DNA from: Saccoglossus kowalevskii
Lineage: Eukaryota > Hemichordata > Enteropneusta > Harrimaniidae
Direction of reading: 5' to 3'
Assembly: GCF_000003605.2 (NCBI RefSeq)
Contig: NW_003106596.1
Span: 416,188 to 440,854, forward strand
DNA: 24,667 bases
Positions 21,966-24,667 of the stretch are shown in pieces. The position numbers were made by a program, and so were the translations under genes. Below the pieces are notes generated by a model, which was given only the letters and a program-made list of their open reading frames with translations, had not been told where the DNA came from and ran no database searches. Each line of letters begins with the position of its first letter. The first letter of the stretch is position 1.

Positions 21966-22560
21966 AGCTCCGCTGTCGACTTTGTCGAGCGGAGCTTATC
22001 ATATGAGTGATTGCCCGTCGTCGTCGTCTGTCGTCCGTCTTTCGTGTCAACTTTTTACTTTTTCGACTTCTTCTTGGAAATTACAAGCCTGAATGCTTTG
22101 ATACTCGGTGTACATGTACCTTGGGTGGACCTTCTAATTCTCTAATTTTGGTGAACATTTGTGTTATTTTTGGTAAAAAGTGATATTTTTGACTTCTTTT
22201 TAAAAATCGTAAGTCTGATTGCTTTGATATTACACATATAGGTACGTAATGTAAACCTCTCTCAGATTAGTTCATTTTGTGATGATATCTTTAATTCTTT
22301 AACTTTGATGAGTATTTTTGTCATTTTTGGTAAAAAGTGATATTTTCGACTTCTTGTTAAAAACCGCAAGTCTGATTGCTTTGATATTACATATATAGGT
22401 ACTACATGTGAACCTCTCTCAGATTTTTTTCATTTCGTGATGATATCTTCAATTATCTAATTTTGATGGATATTTTTGGTAAAAAGTTGTATTTTCGAAG
22501 TCCGATTGCTTTGATACTATACATATTATTCATTTTCTAATGATATCTTCAGTTCTTTAA
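21966..22560 (+). repeat. Hairpin-headed repeat with internal tandem units
   Basis: It begins with a hairpin: AGCTCCGCT at 21966-21974 pairs with AGCGGAGCT at 21988-21996, extended by CGAC/GTCG with a small bulge. A GTCGTC/CCGTC-rich tract follows. From about 22060 there are three to four imperfect direct units beginning GACTTCTT at 22065, 22191 and 22348 (spacing 126 and 157 bp), sharing CTGATTGCTTTGATATTAC, AACCTCTCTCAGATT and TTTTTGGTAAAAAGT. A last degenerate unit ends near 22560. No ORF is present. It looks like a non-autonomous element; a shorter copy lies at 19678-19850. Confidence 0.6.
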
Positions 22561-23039
22561 TAGAAATGTGCATTGCTAACAGCGTAGCTATCTCGCAGAC
22601 AGGCTGCTTGTTTGTGATATCCTGAATTATCCAAAAGCATTATAATGCGCTTGTTGGATTTATTGAAGATATTATTCCACAACTGTAAACCACAATTAAA
22701 CGGAGACAATTCTGTATTGAAAATAGACAAAGAATATTTGTATTAAATTGTAAGATGTTGTTTAGCAGTTACTTACTAAAGTTTACCAAATTGTCGATTA
22801 GAACGTGAAAATATCGTTAACAGTGATTAGCTTTTCATGGTTAATTATTACAAATCAAATACAATTAACATCACTGATACAGCGCCATCTATTACATTAC
22901 ATAGTTGTAAAGCACTTGACGTGATCAATTTGCAATCAACATAATTTACGATTACTATCACCAGGGTGTGATGTTATCTCCCCACCTTAATTAATTGTTT
23001 GTCTCAAATTATGTCTAAAATGTTTCTCAGAATAAAATT
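22561..23039. other. No gene seen
   Basis: AT-rich spacer between the hairpin-headed repeat and the satellite-like array. No feature is supportable. Confidence 0.55.
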
Positions 23040-24245
23040 GTTTTTGTTACCGGATAATGTACTACAAGTATATTTTCACAACTATTATTGTATTGCCATT
23101 TCCACTCCTGGCATTGTTATAACCCGTCCGTATACTATTATTGTCATGATATTTGAACTACTCATATCATATTAATATTTCTAATAATAGTGTCGCATTG
23201 TTACTTCCATTACTTGCATCTTAGTTATCATATTACTATTATTATCAGTCTGTTACTTTCACTACTAGTAGCTTGTTGACATTTGAAATAATAGTATCAT
23301 ATTGACACGTTCCCTACTAGCATCGTATTGACGCATACGGTATTAGTATTGAGTACTAGAATTGATACTTTCATTACTTATGTCTGAGTAATTCTAATAC
23401 TTAACAGTACTTGCCTGATACTTTCGGTATTAGTACCGTATAAATGTTCTAACTACTAGTATCGTGTTATTTATTTCATTACTTTATTTTAGAAAAACTA
23501 TTTAATTACTTGTGTTTGCAATAATGTTACTACTAGTAAATGTTTTGTACCTTTACCACGAGTATCGTATAAACATTCACACTAGAAAGTAGTTCATGCA
23601 TGTTCATATTGTGTCGTATTGATATTTTCATTACTTGTATATTAGTAATAATACTGCTGAAAAAAATTGCAAGATTCATTATCGTATGAATGCTTACAAT
23701 AATAATATGGAATTGATATTTTTGCTGTATCTGTCTGATACTTTCACTACCAGTATTGTGTTGATACTCATACTACTTATATTGATACTTTCACTATTAG
23801 TATCTAATTGATACATTTTTACTGTGTCTCCCTGATACTTTCACTACTAGTATTGTGTTGATACTCACAATACTTATATTGATAATTTCGCTATTAGTAT
23901 CGAATTGATACATTTTTACTGTATCTGTCTGAAACTTTCACTAACAAAATTGTGTTGATACTCACACTACCTAAGTATATTGATACTTTCACTATTAGTA
24001 TCGAATTGATACATTTTTACTGTATCTGCCTGACACATTCACTACCAGTATCGTGTTGATACTCACATATTGTTACTTTCACTATTAGTGTCGTATTGCT
24101 ATTTGATAGTATTTCAAATGATTTACTATATTGTATTGCAGCTTTCAATGCTAGTTGTACATTGTTTAAACTATTAATATTATCTCCCTGCCACTTTTCA
24201 TTAATTGTATCTGCGTATTAGTTTTACTACTCGTATTGTATTTAT
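23040..24245 (+). repeat. Satellite-like array with higher-order units
   Basis: The array is built of roughly 26-bp monomers related to TAGTATCGTATTGATAC plus a TTTCACTAC tail. In the left part (about 23040-23700) monomers are diverged but the 26-bp spacing is visible, for example at 23270-23350. From about 23716 to 24115 four monomers of 26, 21, 25 and 25 bp form a 97-bp higher-order unit; the GATACTTTCACTAC phase recurs at 23737, 23834, 23931 and 24032 (spacings 97, 97 and 101). Degenerate monomers continue to about 24245, where composition changes abruptly. Confidence 0.85.
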
Positions 24246-24356
24246 AGAGAGAGAGTCAAGGGTCACGACTAGGCTGTTGTTGCGTTCACGTCGCTCTCAA
24301 AAACTATCAGTATTTTACAAGTTTAAAAAGCCAAAACTTCAGTATCTGCACAAGAC

Positions 24357-24509
24357 ATGGACTGTAAGTGTATCATCTGTCAAATCGTGTGTTTGTGTGA
24401 AGATGGAAATCTCAATAGAGCTATTTCGAGTGCGTGTTGGTTGTTTCACTCAACGTGTCAAGACAACAAAGGATCGCCATTATCGTTCATGGTCAAGGTC
24501 AGATCATGA
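24357..24509 (+). CDS. Overlapping 50-codon cysteine-rich upstream ORF
   Basis: ATG at 24357 (G at -3, G at +4) opens a 50-residue frame ending at TGA 24507-24509. It starts MDCKCIICQIVCLCEDG and has seven Cys, including CKC, CIIC and CLC. It precedes and overlaps the 2A ORF by 107 nt in another frame. A scanning ribosome would meet this ATG first, so it could lower or regulate 2A-ORF translation through leaky scanning, or it may be an accidental frame. No protein family is recognised. Confidence 0.25.
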   Translation: MDCKCIICQIVCLCEDGNLNRAISSACWLFHSTCQDNKGSPLSFMVKVRS

Positions 24510-24667
24510 CATTCACCTTGTAGCGATCGCTATACGGTTAGTTCTGATCGCATTATTAATAGTATCGGGCGATGTTGAAGTGAATCCAGGCCCACAACCA
24601 ACAACCAGACAAACAACATTGGCATTTGGAAATGGTAAGGATAAAGATGGGCATGCTGCGTCGGCAT
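24403..24667 (+). CDS. 2A-like peptide-led ORF, 3' truncated by window end
   Basis: ATG at 24403 (AAGATGG, strong context) is the first Met in a frame open from 24205 to the window end; 88 codons are visible. Residues 1-36 are basic and rich in Arg, Lys and Ser. Residues 37-54 are hydrophobic (IHLVAIAIRLVLIALLIV). Residues 57-64 are DVEVNPGP, the canonical D-V/I-E-x-N-P-G-P 2A motif, preceded by SG as in active 2As. The ribosome is expected to skip the Gly63-Pro64 bond (codons GGC|CCA, 24589-24594), releasing a 63-residue leader and starting the downstream product with Pro. The hydrophobic run could act as a signal sequence, as described for some 2A-like leaders. After it comes QPTTRQTTLAFG, distantly like a PCNA-binding box but lacking the aromatic pair. 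The function of the main product is not visible. Confidence 0.7.
   Translation, partial: MEISIELFRVRVGCFTQRVKTTKDRHYRSWSRSDHDIHLVAIAIRLVLIALLIVSGDVEVNPGPQPTTRQTTLAFGNGKDKDGHAASA

Larger units (their letters stand above)
24246..24667 (+). mobile_element. 5' end of a probable non-LTR retrotransposon
   Basis: Composition shifts from satellite to a more balanced sequence starting GAGAGAGTCAAGGGTCAC. About 110-160 nt of probable 5' UTR precede an ORF with a 2A-like peptide, a feature known from the N-termini of animal APE-type non-LTR retrotransposons. No reverse transcriptase or endonuclease lies within the window, so the element class rests on the 2A context alone. The 3' end and any target duplication are beyond the window. 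Alternative: a host gene using 2A as in some sea-urchin NLR proteins. Confidence 0.5.

Overview
The window reads as AT-rich, gene-poor nuclear DNA of a multicellular animal, most likely a marine invertebrate such as a hemichordate, lancelet or mollusc. The reasons are one TRIM-type E3 ligase exon with splice signals at both ends, a 2A-like peptide at the N-terminus of a retrotransposon-like ORF (a trait known from sea urchins, lancelets and molluscs), BEL/Pao and PHD-finger retroelement debris, and abundant short repeats. Nothing suggests a bacterium, phage or organelle. The species cannot be named from the sequence alone.

Layout. Bases 1-12308 hold no convincing protein gene. They contain a short (AAT)n tract, a compact promoter-like block at 2715-2928 (three heat-shock elements, then a TATA box and a possible initiator, perhaps inside a solo LTR), and an 83-bp tandem duplication near 10.1 kb. 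Bases 12309-13308 are exactly 1000 Ns, a scaffold gap. Bases 13.6-15.3 kb are a retroelement graveyard: a frameshifted minus-strand BEL/Pao pol remnant (13709-14010) and a plus-strand PHD-finger remnant (15074-15199). A YY1-like plus CTCF-like motif pair lies beside the BEL remnant. Bases 16.5-19.7 kb contain three diverged copies of one unnamed repeat and a 136-bp foldback element flanked by TTA.

The one clear host gene is at 20174-21416: a coding exon of a RING/B-box/B-box/coiled-coil protein, with a good splice acceptor before it and a good donor after it. A frame change near 21010, best explained by loss of one GA from a short GA run, breaks the coiled coil. It is either a pseudogene, a polymorphic null or an assembly indel. 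The exon sits between two same-direction copies of another repeat (about 19678-19850 and 21966-22560).

The right end is the most interesting part. About 1.2 kb of satellite-like DNA (23040-24245), with roughly 26-bp monomers grouped into 97-bp higher-order units, runs directly into the 5' end of a probable non-LTR retrotransposon. Its first ORF (24403 to the window end) opens with a basic leader, a hydrophobic segment and a canonical 2A-like motif, DVEVNPGP, expected to cause ribosome skipping. A 50-codon cysteine-rich ORF overlaps its start in another frame. The body of the element lies outside the window.
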